Shown here one piece after another: positions 1-15,000 of a stretch of DNA of 64,000 nt. The stretch is from JABDMH01 sp965223165 (GTDB lineage Bacteria > Bacteroidota > Bacteroidia > Chitinophagales > Saprospiraceae), in assembly GCA_965223165.1 (NCBI GenBank), contig CBDCVQ010000019.1:248001-312000 (forward strand), written 5' to 3'. The notes below the pieces were generated by a model. That model was given only the letters and a program-made list of their open reading frames with translations. It was not told the origin of the DNA and ran no database searches. Position 1 is the stretch's first letter, and every line of letters begins with the position of its first letter. Position numbers and translations under genes: made by a program.

Positions 1-3000
1 CGGTCAAGGTATACCATCCCTTGCCGGTGCCCGTATTTTGGGTGATCAGGTAGTAGCTGATAGTGTATTCGTTTGGATTCGCCGTCGGAGTCGGTCCACT
101 GGCCACCTGCTTCTCGATGGAGAGCTCGGGATCGGGGATCTCTGCACAAGCCGTATCGGCGAAGGTCTCGCTGCCATCGTTGACATAGGCCTCATTAAGC
201 AAGCCCGTATTCGTCGAGCTGCCGGTGGACAAGTCGCAGTCACGACTATCGGTGGTGACTAGCATTGGGTTGATCGTAAAGGTGACATCCACGCGGAAGG
301 TGTCAACCTCACCCGGCAAGATCATCTCGTCTATGATGATCGTGTCGTTGGCCCCTCCATCGAAGGCAGAGGTTGGATTTACTCCACTACTGCCATCTCC
401 GCCCTCATAGACGGCCGAAGCGGCAGTAGGTGTAGCCCCTGCACCATACTTGAGCGTATCGGTCAAGGTATACCAACCTTTGCCAGTTCCTGTGTTCTCG
501 ACAATGGTGTAGTAACTGATCGTGTATTCGTTTGGATTCGCCGTGGGGGTAGGTCCACTGGACACCTGCTTCTCGATCACCAGCTCGGGATCGGGGATCT
601 CTGCACAAGCCGTATCGGCGAAGGTCTCGCTGCCATCGTTGACATAGGCTTCATTGAGCAGACCCGTATTGGTGGTGCTGCCCGTGCCCAAGTCACAGTC
701 GCGACTATCGGCGGTCACCAGCATCGGATTGATGGTAAAGGTCACATCCACACGGAACGTGTCTACTTCGCCTGGCAAGATCATCTCGTCCACCACGATG
801 GTGTCTTGGCTCATGCCGTCAAAGCCACCAAAGGTGCCGCTTATATCGGTGCCCTGGTACGCTGCGGAGGCCATCGTCGGGGTAGCCCCGGCTCCATACT
901 TCAGCGTATCGGTCAAGGTATACCAACCTTTGCCTGTACCCGTGTTCTGAGTGATCAGATAATATCTGATCGTGTATTCGTTCGGATTGGCCGTTGGGGT
1001 CGGTCCACTGGCGACCTGCTTCTCGATCATCAGCTCCGGATCGGGGATCTCCGCACAAGCCGTATCGGCGAAGGTCTCACTACCATCGTTGACATAGGCT
1101 TCGTTGAGTAGACCCGTATTGGTGGTACTACCCGTGGTCAGGTCACAGTCACGGCTATCGGCTGTTACCATCATCGGATTAATGGTGAAGACCACGTCCA
1201 CCCGGAAGGTATCCACCTCGCCTGGCAAGATCATCTCATTCACTACAATCGTGTCTTGGCTCATGCCGTCGAAGCCGCCGAAAGTGCCACTCATATCGGT
1301 GCCTTGATAGGCTGCGGTGGCCATCGTCGGCGTAGCGCCGGCTCCGTACTTCAACGTATCAGACAGCGTGTACCAGCCTTTGCCGGTGCCCGTATTCTGG
1401 GTGATCAGGTAGTAGCTGATCGTGTATTCGTTTGGATTGGCCGTCGGCGTCGGACCTGTGGCCACTTGCTTCTCGATCATTAGTTCGGGATCGGGGATCT
1501 CCACGCAAGACGTGTCGGCAAAGGTCTCGCTGCCGTCGTTCACATAAGCTTCGTTGAGCAAGCCCGTATTCGTCGAGCTGCCGGTGGATAGGTCGCAGTC
1601 ACGACTATCGGCTGTGACCAACATCGGGTTGATCGTGAAGGTTACATCCACCCGGAAGGTATCTACTTCGCCTGGCTGGATCATTTCGTCAATGATGATC
1701 GTGTCATTCGTTGAGCCGTCAAATGAACCTGCTGGGCTTATCCCGCTTGTGCCTTCGCCGCCTTGATAAGACGCACTCACCATCATTGGAGTCGCACCTG
1801 CACCGAACTTCAAGGTATCCGTTAGGGTGTAAAAGCTCTTACCTGTTCCATTGTTTTGGACAATAGCGTAGTAACTGATTGTGTATTCATTTGGATTGGC
1901 CGTGGGGGTAGGTCCACTGGCGACTTGCTTCTCAATGGTGAGTTCGGGATCGGGTATCTCTGCGCAGGCCGTATCGGCGAAGGTCTCACTGCCATCGTTC
2001 ACATAAGCTTCATTCAGTAGTCCCGTATTGGTGCTGCTACCTGTACCTAGATCGCAGTCGCGACTATCGGCGGTCACCATCATCGGATTAATCGTAAAGG
2101 TCACATCCACCCGGAAGGTGTCTACCTCGCCCGGCAAAATCATCTCGTCTACTACAATGGTGTCTTGACTCATGCCGTCGAAGCCACCAAAGGCACCACT
2201 CATATCCGTGCCCTGGTACGCTGCAGAGGCCATCGTCGGTGTAGTGCCGGCTCCATACTTCAAGGTGTCGGTCAAGGTATACCAGCCTTTGCCGGTGCCT
2301 GTGTTCTGGGCGATCAGGTAGTAGCTGATCGTGTATTCGTTTGGATTAGCCGTCGGCGTCGGTCCACTGGCGACTTGCTTTTCGATCATCAGTTCGGGAT
2401 CCGGGATCTCTGCGCAGGCCGTATCGGCAAAGGTCTCGCTGCCGTCGTTGACATAGGCTTCATTCAGCAGACCCGTATTCGTGGTGCTGCCTGTGGACAG
2501 GTCGCAGTCACGGCTATCGGCAGTCACCTGCATGGGGTTGATCGTAAAGACCACATCCACTCGGAAGGTGTCTACTTCGCCTGGCAAGATCATCTCGTCC
2601 ACCACGATCGTGTCTTGACTCATGCCGTCAAACCCACCAAAGGTGCCGCTCATATCCGTGCCTTGATACGCTGTGGAGGCCATCGTGGGCGTGGTGCCCG
2701 CACCATACTTCAGCGTATCCGTCAGTGTGTACCAACCTTTGCCGGTGCCCGTATTCTGGACAATAGTGTAGTGTGAGATAGTGTATTCGTTTGGAGTAGC
2801 CGTTGGGTTTGGTCCACCGGCGACCTGCTTCTCGATCATCAGCTCCGGATCGGGGATCTCCGCACAAGCCGTATCCGCGAAGGTCTCACTACCATCGTTG
2901 ACATAGGCTTCATTCAGCAAGCCTGTATTGGTGGTACTGCCTGTGGACAGATCGCAGTCGCGACTATCCGCTGTCACCATCATCGGACTGATCGTAAAGA

Positions 3001-6000
3001 CTACATCCACTCGGAACGTATCCACTTCGCCTGGCTGGATCATTTCGTCAATGATGATCGTATCATTCGTTGAGCCGTCAAATGAACCCGCTGGGCTTAT
3101 GCCGCTTGTGCCTTCGCCACCTTGATAGGACGCACTCACCATCATTGGAGTCGCACCTACACCGAACTTCAAGGTATCTGTTAGGGTGTAAAAGCTCTTA
3201 CCTGTTCCATTGTTTTGGACAATAGCGTAGTAACTGATTGTGTATTCATTTGGATTAGACGTGGGCGTGGGCCCAGATGCCACCTGCTTCTCGATCATCA
3301 GTTCGGGATCGGGGATCTCCGCACAAGCCGTGTCGGCGAAGGTCTCGCTGCCGTCGTTGATATAAGCTTCATTCAACAGTCCGGTATTGGTCGTGCTACC
3401 CGTAGTCAGATCACAGTCTCGGCTATCAGCTGTCACCAGCATCGGGTTAATGGTAAAGGTTACATCCACCCGGAAGGTGTCTATTTCACCCGGCAAAATC
3501 ATCTCATCTACCACAATCGTGTCTTGACTCATACCGTCAAAGCCACCAAACGTACCACTCATATCCGTGCCTTGGTAGGCGGCTGAAGCCATCGTCGGCG
3601 TAGCGCCGGCTCCATACTTCAACGTGTCTGTCAGCGTGTACCAGCCTTTACCCGTACCCGCATTCTGAGCGATCAGGTAGTAGCTGATCGTGTACTCGTT
3701 CGGATTGGCCGTCGGAGTGGGTCCGGTGGCCACTTGCTTCTCGATCATTAACTCGGGATCGGGGATCTCCGCGCAAGCTGTATCGGCGAAGGTCTCACTG
3801 CCGTCGTTGACATAGGCCTCGTTAAGCAAGCCCGTATTCGTGGTGCTACCCGTAGTCAGATCACAGTCACGGCTATCGGCAGTCACCTGCATTGGATTGA
3901 TGGTAAAGGTCACATCGACTCGGAAGGTGTCTACCTCGCCCGGCAAAATCATCTCATCCACCACAATCGTGTCTTGGCTCATACCGTCGAAGCCGCCAAA
4001 GGTGCCACTCATATCGGTGCCTTGATAGGCTGCAGAGGCCATCGTCAGTGTTGCTCCAGCACCATACTTCAGCGTATCGGTGAGCGTGTACCAGCCTTTG
4101 CCCGTGCCCGTATTCTGGGTGATCAGGTAGTAGCTGATCGTGTATTCGTTTGGATTCGCCGTAGGGGTAGGTCCACTGGACACCTGCTTCTCGATCATCA
4201 GCTCGGGATCGGGGATCTCTGCGCAGGCCGTATCGGCGAAGGTCTCACTACCATCGTTCACGTAAGCTTCGTTGAGTAGACCGGTATTGGTCGTACTGCC
4301 TGTGGACAGATCGCAGTCGCGACTATCAGCAGTCACCATCATCGGATTGATGGTAAAGGTTACATCTACTCGGAAGGTATCCACTTCGCCCGGCAAGATC
4401 ATCTCATCCACCACGATGGTATCTTGACTCATGCCGTCGAAGCCACCGAAGGTCCCACTCATATCTGTGCCTTGGTACGCTGCGGAGGCTCCGGTCGGCG
4501 TGGCTCCGGCGCCATATTTGAGCGTATCTGTCAAAGTATACCAACCTTTGCCTGTACCGGTATTCTGCACAATGGTGTAGTAGCTGATTGTGTATTCATT
4601 TGGATTAGCCGTCGGCGTCGGTCCACTGGCCACTTGCTTCTCGATCATTAACTCTGGATCGGGGATCTCCACGCAAGCCGTATCCGCGAACGTCTCACTG
4701 CCGTCGTTGACATAGGCCTCATTTAGCAGACCCGTATTCGTCGAGCTGCCCGTACCCAGATCACAGTCGCGACTATCGGCGGTGACCATCATCGGGTTGA
4801 TCGTAAAGGTCACATCGACTCGGAAGGTGTCTACTTCGCCTGGCAAGATCATCTCGTCTACCACGATCGTGTCTTGACTCATACCGTCGAAGCCACCAAA
4901 GGCACCACTCATATCCGTGCCTTGGTACGCTGCGGAGGCTGCGGTCGGCGTGGCTCCGGCGCCATACTTGAGCGTATCGGTCAAGGTGTACCAGCCTTTG
5001 CCGGTACCTGTGTTCTGGACAATGGTGTAGTAGCTGATCGTGTATTCATTTGGATTCGCAGTTGTGGTCGGTCCACTGGCGACTTGCTTCTCAATCATGA
5101 GTTCGGGATCGGGGATCTCTGCGCAGGCCGTATCGGCGAAGGTCTCACTACCATCGTTGACATAGGCTTCATTCAGAAGACCCGTGTTGGTGCTGCTGCC
5201 CGTACTAAGATCGCAGTCGCGGCTATCGGCAGTGACCTGCATTGGATTGATGGTATAGGTCACATCCACCCGGAACGTGTCTACTTCGCCCGGCAAGATC
5301 ATCTCGTCCACCACAATCGTGTCTTGACTCATTCCGTCGAAGCCGCCAAAGGTGCCGCTCATATCCGTGCCTTGGTAGGCGGCTGAAGCTGCCGTTGGCG
5401 TGGCCCCAGCACCATACTTCAAGGTGTCGGTCAAGGTATACCACCCCTTGCCGGTGCCCGTATTCTGGGTGATCAGGTAGTAACTGATCGTGTATTCATT
5501 TGGATTGGCTGTTGGGGTGGGTCCACTGGCCACTTGCTTTTCGATCATTAGTTCGGGATCAGGGATCTCTGCGCAGGCCGTATCCGCAAAGGTCTCGCTG
5601 CCATCGTTGACATAAGCTTCGTTCAGCAAGCCTGTATTCGTGCTGCTGCCCGTACCCAGATCGCAGTCGCGGCTATCGACAGTCACCATCATCGGATTGA
5701 TCGTGAAGACCACGTCCACCCGGAAGGTGTCTACTTCGCCTGGCAAGATCATCTCATCCACTACAATGGTATCCTGGCTCATGCCGTCGAAGCCACCAAA
5801 GGTGCCACTCATATCGGTGCCTTGGTAGGCGGCTGAAGCCATCGTCGGCGTAGCCCCGGCTCCATACTTCATCGTATCCGTCAGTGTGTACCAGCCTTTG
5901 CCGGTGCCCGTATTCTGGGTGATCAGGTAGTAGCTGATCGTGTATTCGTTCAGATTGGCCGTTGGGGTCGGTCCACTGGCGACCTGCTTCTCGATCATCA

Positions 6001-9000
6001 GCTCGGGATCGGGGATCTCCGCACAAGCCGTATCGGCAAAGGTCTCACTGCCATCGTTGACATAGGCTTCGTTCAGCAAGCCCGTATTCGTGGTGCTACT
6101 CGTACCCAGATCACAATCACGACTATCGGCTGTCACCAGCATCGGATTGATCGTAAAGACTACATCGACTCGGAACGTATCCACCTCACCCGGTAAGATC
6201 ATCTCATCCACCACAATCGTGTCTTGGCTCATGCCATCAAAGCCACCAAAGGTGCCACTCATATCCGTTCCTTGGTAGGCGGCTGAGGCCATCGTCGGTG
6301 TGGCTCCAGCTCCATACTTGAGCGTGTCTGTCAGCGTGTACCAGCCTTTACCCGTACCCGCATTCTGAGCGATCAGGTAGTAGCTGATCGCGTACTCGTT
6401 CGGATTGGCCGTCGGAGTCGGTCCGGTCGCCACTTGCTTCTCGATCATCAGTTCGGGATCGGGGATCTCCACGCAAGCTGTATCGGCGAAGGTCTCACTA
6501 CCATCGTTCACGTAAGCTTCGTTCAGCAAGCCCGTATTGGTGGTGCTACCCGTACCCAGATCGCAGTCCCGACTATCAGCAGTCACCATCATTGGATTGA
6601 TCGTAAAGACTACATCGACTCGGAACGTATCCACCTCACCCGGTAAGATCATCTCATCCACCACAATCGTGTCTTGGCTCATGCCATCAAAGCCACCAAA
6701 GGTGCCACTCATATCCGTGCCTTGGTAGGCTGCAGAGGCCATCGTCGGTGTGGCTCCTGCTCCATACTTGAGCGTGTCTGTCAGCGTGTACCAGCCTTTA
6801 CCCGTACCCGCATTCTGAGCGATCAGGTAGTAACTGATCGTGTACTCGTTCGGATTGGCCGTCGGAGTGGGTCCGGTGGCCACTTGCTTCTCGATGGACA
6901 GCTCCGGATCGGGGATCTCCGCACAGGCCGTATCGGCAAAGGTCTCGCTGCCGTCGTTGACATAGGCTTCATTCAGCAGACCCGTATTCGTGGTGCTACC
7001 CGTACCCAGATCGCAGTCCCGACTATCAGCAGTCACCAGCATCGGATTAATGGTAAAGGTTACATCCACCCGGAAGGTGTCTACTTCGCCTGGCAAGATC
7101 ATCTCGTCTACCACGATCGTGTCTTGACTCATACCGTCGAAGCCACCAAAGGCACCACTCATATCCGTGCCTTGGTACGCTGCGGAGGCTGCGGTCGGCG
7201 TGGCTCCGGCGCCATACTTGAGCGTATCGGTCAAGGTGTACCAGCCTTTGCCGGTACCTGTGTTCTGGACAATGGTGTAGTAGCTGATCGTGTATTCATT
7301 TGGATTCGCAGTTGTGGTCGGTCCACTGGCGACTTGCTTCTCGATCATGAGTTCGGGATCGGGGATCTCCGCGCAAGCCGTATCCGCGAAGGTCTCGCTG
7401 CCATCGTTGACATAGGCTTCATTCAACAGACCCGTATTGGTGGTGCTACCCGTGCCCAAGTCACAGTCGCGACTATCGGCCGTGACCATCATTGGATTGA
7501 TGGTAAAGGTCACATCCACCCGGAAGGTATCCACTTCGCCTGGCAAGATCATCTCGTCTACCACAATCGTGTCTTGACTCATACCGTCGAAGCCACCAAA
7601 GGTGCCGCTCATATCGGTGCCCTGGTACGCTGCTGAGGCCATCGTCGGGGTAGCGCCGGCTCCATACTTCAGCGTATCGGTCAAGGTATACCAACCTTTG
7701 CCTGTACCCGTGTTCTGGACAATGGTGTAGTAGCTGATCGTGTATTCATTTGGATTCGCAGTTGTGGTCGGTCCACTGGCGACTTGCTTCTCGATCATGA
7801 GTTCGGGATCGGGGATCTCCTCGCAAGCCGTATCCGCGAAGGTCTCGCTGCCATCGTTGACATAGGCTTCATTTAACAGACCCGTATTGGTGGTGCTACC
7901 CGTAGTCAAATCACAGTCGCGGCTGTCACCAGTGACCAGCATCGGATTGATCGTGAAGGTCACATCCACCCGGAAGGTGTCTATCTCACCCGGCAAGATC
8001 ATCTCGTCAATGATGATCGTATCATTGGCAGCGCCATCAAAGGCATTCGTTGGACTTACTCCATTGCTGCCGTCTCCTCCCTGATATGTGGCTGACGCCA
8101 TCGTCGGTGTCGCGCCGGCTCCATACTTCAGTGTATCGGTCAGTGTGTACCAGCCTTTGCCGGTGCCCGTATTCTGGGTGATCAAGTAGTAACTGATCGT
8201 GTATTCGTTTGGATTAGTCGTCGGCGTCGGTCCACTCGCCACTTGCTTCTCGATCATTAGTTCGGGATCGGGGATCTCCACGCAAGACGTGTCGGCGAAG
8301 GTCTCGCTGCCGTCGTTCACATAAGCTTCGTTCAGCAAACCCGTATTCGTCGAGCTGCCGGTGGATAGGTCGCAGTCACGACTATCGGCGGTGACCAGCA
8401 TGGGGTTGATCGTAAAGACTACATCAACCCGGAAGGTGTCTACTTCGCCTGGCAAGATCATCTCGTCAATGATGATCGTATCGTTGGCCCCTCCATCAAA
8501 GGCAGTGGTTGGATTTACTCCACTACTGCCGTCTCCTCCTTCATAAGTGGCAGAGGCCATCGTCGGGGTAGCTCCAGCTCCATACTTGAGCGTATCGGTC
8601 AGCGTGTACCAGCCTTTGCCTGTGCCCGTATTCTGGGTGATCAGGTAGTAACTGATCGTGTATTCGTTTGGATTAGCCGTGGGCGTTGGGCCTGCAGCCA
8701 CTTGTTTCTCGATCATTAACTCTGGATCTGGGATCTCCACACAAGCTGTATCGGCGAAGGTCTCGCTAACATCGTTGACATAGGCTTCATTCAATAGACC
8801 TGTATTGGTGGTGCTACCCGTGCCCAAGTCACAGTCGCGACTATCGGCGGTCACCAGCATCGGATTGATCGTGAAGGTCACATCCACCCGGAAGGTGTCT
8901 ATCTCACCCGGCAAAATCATCTCGTCAATGATGATCGTATCATTGGCAGCGCCATCAAAGGCATTCGTTGGACTTACGCCACTGCTACCATCTCCGCCCT

Positions 9001-12000
9001 CATAGACGGCCGAAGCGGTAGATGGTGTAGCCCCTGCACCATACTTCAAGGTGTCGGTCAAGGTATACCAACCTTTGCCGGTGCCGGTATTCTGTACAAT
9101 AGTGTAGTATGAGATGGAGTATTCATTTGGATTGGCGGTTGGGGTGGGTCCACTGGCCACCTGCTTCTCGATCATCAGCTCGGGATCGGGGATCTCCGCA
9201 CAAGCCGTATCGGCGAAGGTCTCACTGCCATCGTTGACATAGGCTTCATTCAGTAGACCGGTATTGGTGCTGCTGCCCGTACCAAGATCGCAGTCGCGAC
9301 TATCGGCGGTGACCATCATCGGGTTGATCCTAAAGGTCACATCTACTCGGAAGGTATCCACCTCGCCTGGCAAAATCATCTCGTCTACCACAATCGTGTC
9401 TTGGCTCATGCCATCGAAGCCACCAAAGGTGCCACTCATATCCGTGCCCTGGTAGGCGGCAGATGCAGCCGTCGGTGTGGCTCCAACACCATACTTCAGC
9501 GTATCTGTCAAAGTATACCAACCTTTGCCCGTACCCGTATTCTGTACAATAGTGTAGTATGAGACGGTGTATTCGTTTGGATTGGCTGTTGGGGTGGGTC
9601 CAATGGCGACTTGCTTTTCGATCATTAGTTCGGGATCAGGGATCTCTGCGCAGGCCGTATCCGCAAAGGTCTCGCTGCCATCGTTCACATAGGCCTCGTT
9701 AAGCAAGCCCGTATTCGTGGTGCTACCCGTAGTCAGATCACAGTCACGGCTATCGGCAGTCAACTGCATTGGATTGATGGTAAAGGTCACATCGACTCGG
9801 AAGGTGTCTACCTCGCCCGGCAAAATCATCTCGTCAACGATGATCGTATCGTTTGCAGCGCCATCAAATGCGTTGCTTGGGCTTACGCCGCTACTGCCGC
9901 CTCCTCCTTGATAGGTGGCTGACGCCATCGTCGGTGTGGCACCAGCACCATACTTGAGGGTATCAGTCAAGGTGTACCAACCTTTGCCGGTGCCTATGTT
10001 CTGGGTGATCAGGTAATAACTGATCGTGTATTCGTTCGGATTGGCCGTCGGAGTGGGTCCGGTGGCCACTTGCTTCTCGATCATTAGTTCGGGATCAGGG
10101 ATCTCTGCGCAGGCCGTATCCGCAAAGGTCTCGCTGCCATCGTTCACATAGGCCTCGTTAAGCAAGCCCGTATTCGTGGTGCTACCCGTAGTCAGATCAC
10201 AGTCACGGCTATCGGCAGTCACCTGCATTGGATTGATGGTAAAGGTCACATCGACTCGGAAGGTGTCTACCTCGCCCGGCAAAATCATCTCGTCAACGAT
10301 GATCGTATCGTTTGCAGCGCCATCAAATGCGTTGCTTGGGCTTACGCCGCTACTGCCGTCTCCTCCTTGATAGGTGGCTGACGCCATCGTCGGTGTGGCA
10401 CCAGCACCATACTTGAGGGTATCAGTCAAGGTGTACCAACCTTTGCCGGTGCCTGTGTTCTGGGTGATCAGGTAATAACTGATCGTGTATTCGTTCGGAT
10501 TCGCCGTCGGAGTGGGTCCGGTGGCCACTTGCTTCTCGATCATTAATTCAGGATCGGGGATCTCCACACACGCTGTGTCCGCGAAGGTCTCACTGCCGTC
10601 GTTGACATAAGCTTCGTTCAGTAGACCCGTATTCGTGGTGCTACCCGTACCCAGATCGCAGTCGCGACTATCAACGCTGACCATCAAGGGATTGACGGTA
10701 AAGGTCACATCCACCCGGAACGTGTCTACCTCGCCCGGCAAGATCATCTCATCCACCACAATCGTATCTTGACTCGTCCCGTCAAACCCACCAAAGGTGC
10801 CACTCATATCTGTGCCTTGGTACGCTGCGGAGGCTGCGGTCGGCGTGGCTCCGGCGCCATACTTGAGCGTATCGGTCAAGGTGTACCAGCCTTTGCCGGT
10901 GCCTGTGTTCTGGACAATGGTGTAGTAACTGATCGTGTATTCATTTGGATTCGCAGCTGGGGTCGGTCCACTGGCGACTTGCTTTTCGATCATGAGTTCG
11001 GGGTCCGGGATCTCTGCGCAGGCCGTATCGGCAAAGGTCTCGCTACCATCGTTGACATAGGCTTCGTTCAGCAAGCCCGTATTCGTCGAGCTGCCGGTGG
11101 ACAAGTCGCAGTCACGACTATCGGCGGTGATTAGCATTGGGTTGATCGTAAAGGTGACATCCACGCGGAAGGTGTCAACCTCACCCGGCAAGATCATCTC
11201 GTCAATGATGATCGTGTCATTGGCCCCTCCATCAAAGGCAGAGGTAGGATTTACTCCACTACTGCCATCTCCGCCCTCATAGACGGCCGAAGCGGCAGTA
11301 GGTGTAGCCCCTGCACCATACTTGAGCGTATCGGTCAAGGTATACCAACCTTTGCCTGTACCCGTGTTCTGGGCGATCAGGTAATAACTGATCGTGTATT
11401 CGTTCGGATTGGCGGTCGGGGTGGGTCCAATGGCGACTTGCTTCTCAATGGTGAGTTCGGGATCGGGGATCTCCGAGCAAGCTGTATCGGCGAAGGTCTC
11501 ACTGCCATCGTTAACATAGGCTTCGTTCAGTAGACCTGTATTCGTCGAGCTGCCAGTAGCCAGCTCGCAGTCTCGACTATCAGCCGTCACCAACATTGGA
11601 TTGATGGTAAAGACTACATCCACGCGGAAGGTGTCTACTTCACCTGGCAAGATCATCTCGTCTACCACGATCGTGTCTTGACTCATACCGTCGAAGCCAC
11701 CAAAGGCACCACTCATATCCGTGCCTTGGTACGCTGCGGAGGCTGCGGTCGGCGTGGCTCCGGCGCCATACTTGAGCGTATCGGTCAAGGTGTACCAGCC
11801 TTTGCCGGTACCTGTGTTCTGGACAATGGTGTAGTAGCTGATCGTGTATTCATTTGGATTCGCAGTTGTGGTCGGTCCACTGGCGACTTGCTTCTCGATC
11901 ATGAGTTCGGGATCGGGGATCTCCGCGCAAGCCGTATCCGCGAAGGTCTCGCTGCCATCGTTGACATAGGCTTCATTCAACAGACCCGTATTGGTGGTGC

Positions 12001-15000
12001 TACCCGTGCCCAAGTCACAGTCGCGACTATCGGCCGTGACCATCATTGGATTGATGGTAAAGGTCACATCCACCCGGAAGGTATCCACTTCGCCTGGCAA
12101 GATCATCTCGTCTACCACAATCGTGTCTTGACTCATACCGTCGAAGCCACCAAAGGTGCCGCTCATATCGGTGCCCTGGTACGCTGCAGAGGCCATCGTC
12201 GGGGTAGCCCCGGCTCCATACTTAAGCGTATCGGTCAGGGTGTACCACCCTTTGCCTGTACCCGTGTTCTGGGCGATCAGGTAGTAACTGATCGTATATT
12301 CATTTGGATTGGCCGTGGGCGTCGGACCTGTAGCCACTTGCTTCTCGATCATCAGTTCGGGATCGGGGATCTCTGCGCAGGCCGTGTCGGCGAAGGTCTC
12401 GCTGCCGTCGTTCACATAAGCTTCGTTCAGTAGACCCGTATTCGTCGTGCTGCCTGTGGACAGGTCGCAGTCGCGGCTGTCAGCTGTTACCATCATTGGA
12501 TTGATCGTGAAGGTCACATCCACCCGGAACGTATCCACCTCGCCTGGCAGGATCATCTCGTCTACCACAATCGTGTCTTGACTCATCCCGTCAAAGCCTC
12601 CGAAGGTGCCACTCATATCCGAGCCCTGGTACGCTGCGGTGGCCATCGTCGGTGTGGCTCCAGCTCCATACTTCAGTGTATCGGTCAACGTGTACCAGCC
12701 TTTACCCGTGCCCGTGTTCTGCGTGATCAGGTAGTACGAGATCGTGTATTCATTTGGATTAGCTGTCGGCGTCGGGCCAGTGGCGACCTGCTTCTCGATA
12801 CTAAGTTCGGGATCCGGGATCTCCACGCAAGCTGTATCGGCGAAGGTCTCACTGCCATCGTTGACATAGGCTTCGTTCAGCAAGCCCGTATTCGTGGTGC
12901 TACTCGTACCCAGATCACAATCACGACTATCGGCTGTCACCAGCATCGGATTGATCGTAAAGACTACATCGACTCGGAACGTATCCACCTCACCCGGTAA
13001 GATCATCTCATCCACCACAATCGTGTCTTGGCTCATGCCATCAAAGCCACCAAAGGTGCCACTCATATCCGTTCCTTGGTAGGCGGCTGAGGCCATCGTC
13101 GGTGTGGCTCCAGCTCCATACTTGAGCGTGTCTGTCAGCGTGTACCAGCCTTTACCCGTACCCGCATTCTGAGCGATCAGGTAGTAGCTGATCGCGTACT
13201 CGTTCGGATTGGCCGTCGGAGTGGGTCCGGTGGCCACTTGCTTCTCGATGGACAGCTCCGGATCGGGGATCTCCGCACAGGCCGTATCGGCAAAGGTCTC
13301 GCTGCCGTCGTTGACATAAGCTTCGTTCAGTAGACCCGTATTCGTGGTGCTGCCTGTACCTAGATCGCAGTCCCGACTATCAGCAGTCACCATCATTGGA
13401 TTGATCGTAAAGACTACATCGACTCGGAACGTATCCACCTCACCCGGTAAGATCATCTCATCCACCACAATCGTGTCTTGGCTCATGCCATCAAAGCCAC
13501 CAAAGGTGCCACTCATATCCGTGCCTTGGTAGGCTGCAGAGGCCATCGTCGGTGTGGCTCCTGCTCCATACTTGAGCGTGTCTGTCAGCGTGTACCAGCC
13601 TTTACCCGTACCCGCATTCTGAGCGATCAGGTAGTAGCTGATCGCGTACTCGTTCGGATTGGCCGTCGGAGTGGGTCCGGTGGCCACTTGCTTCTCGATG
13701 GACAGCTCCGGATCGGGGATCTCCGCACAGGCCGTATCGGCAAAGGTCTCGCTGCCGTCGTTGACATAGGCTTCATTCAGCAGACCCGTATTCGTGGTGC
13801 TACCCGTACCCAGATCGCAGTCCCGACTATCAGCAGTCACCAGCATCGGATTAATGGTAAAGGTTACATCCACCCGGAAGGTGTCTACTTCGCCTGGCAA
13901 GATCATCTCGTCTACCACGATCGTGTCTTGACTCATACCGTCGAAGCCACCAAAGGCACCACTCATATCCGTGCCTTGGTACGCTGCGGAGGCTGCGGTC
14001 GGCGTGGCTCCGGCGCCATACTTGAGCGTATCGGTCAAGGTGTACCAGCCTTTGCCGGTACCTGTGTTCTGGACAATGGTGTAGTAGCTGATCGTGTATT
14101 CATTTGGATTCGCAGTTGTGGTCGGTCCACTGGCGACTTGCTTCTCGATCATGAGTTCGGGATCGGGGATCTCCGCGCAAGCCGTATCCGCGAAGGTCTC
14201 GCTGCCATCGTTGACATAGGCTTCATTCAACAGACCCGTATTGGTGGTGCTACCCGTGCCCAAGTCACAGTCGCGACTATCGGCCGTGACCATCATTGGA
14301 TTGATGGTAAAGGTCACATCCACTCGGAAGGTATCCACCTCGCCTGGCAAAATCATCTCGTCTACCACAATCGTGTCTTGGCTCATGCCATCAAAGCCAC
14401 CAAAGGTGCCACTCATATCCGTGCCCTGGTAGGCGGCAGATGCAGCCGTCGGTGTGGCTCCAACACCATACTTCAGTGTATCTGTCAAAGTATACCAACC
14501 TTTGCCCGTACCCGTATTCTGTACAATAGTGTAGTATGAGACGGTGTATTCATTTGGATTCGCAGTTGTGGTCGGTCCACTGGCGACTTGCTTCTCGATC
14601 ATGAGTTCGGGATCGGGGATCTCCTCGCAAGCCGTATCCGCGAAGGTCTCGCTGCCATCGTTGACATAGGCTTCATTTAACAGACCCGTATTGGTGGTGC
14701 TACCCGTAGTCAAATCACAGTCGCGGCTGTCACCAGTGACCAGCATCGGATTGATCGTGAAGGTCACATCCACCCGGAAGGTGTCTATCTCACCCGGCAA
14801 GATCATCTCGTCAATGATGATCGTATCATTGGCAGCGCCATCAAAGGCATTCGTTGGACTTACTCCATTGCTGCCGTCTCCTCCCTGATATGTGGCTGAC
14901 GCCATCGTCGGTGTCGCGCCGGCTCCATACTTCAGTGTATCGGTCAGTGTGTACCAGCCTTTGCCGGTGCCCGTATTCTGGGTGATCAAGTAGTAACTGA

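Noticed and set aside
6674..14539. Long plus-strand ORFs across the array (up to about 350 codons, for example 13,478-14,539 and 6,674-7,636)
   Set aside because: They are antisense shadows of the minus-strand repeats. They recur at every unit in the same phase, stop at unit-specific points, lack starts and signals, and encode no recognisable family.
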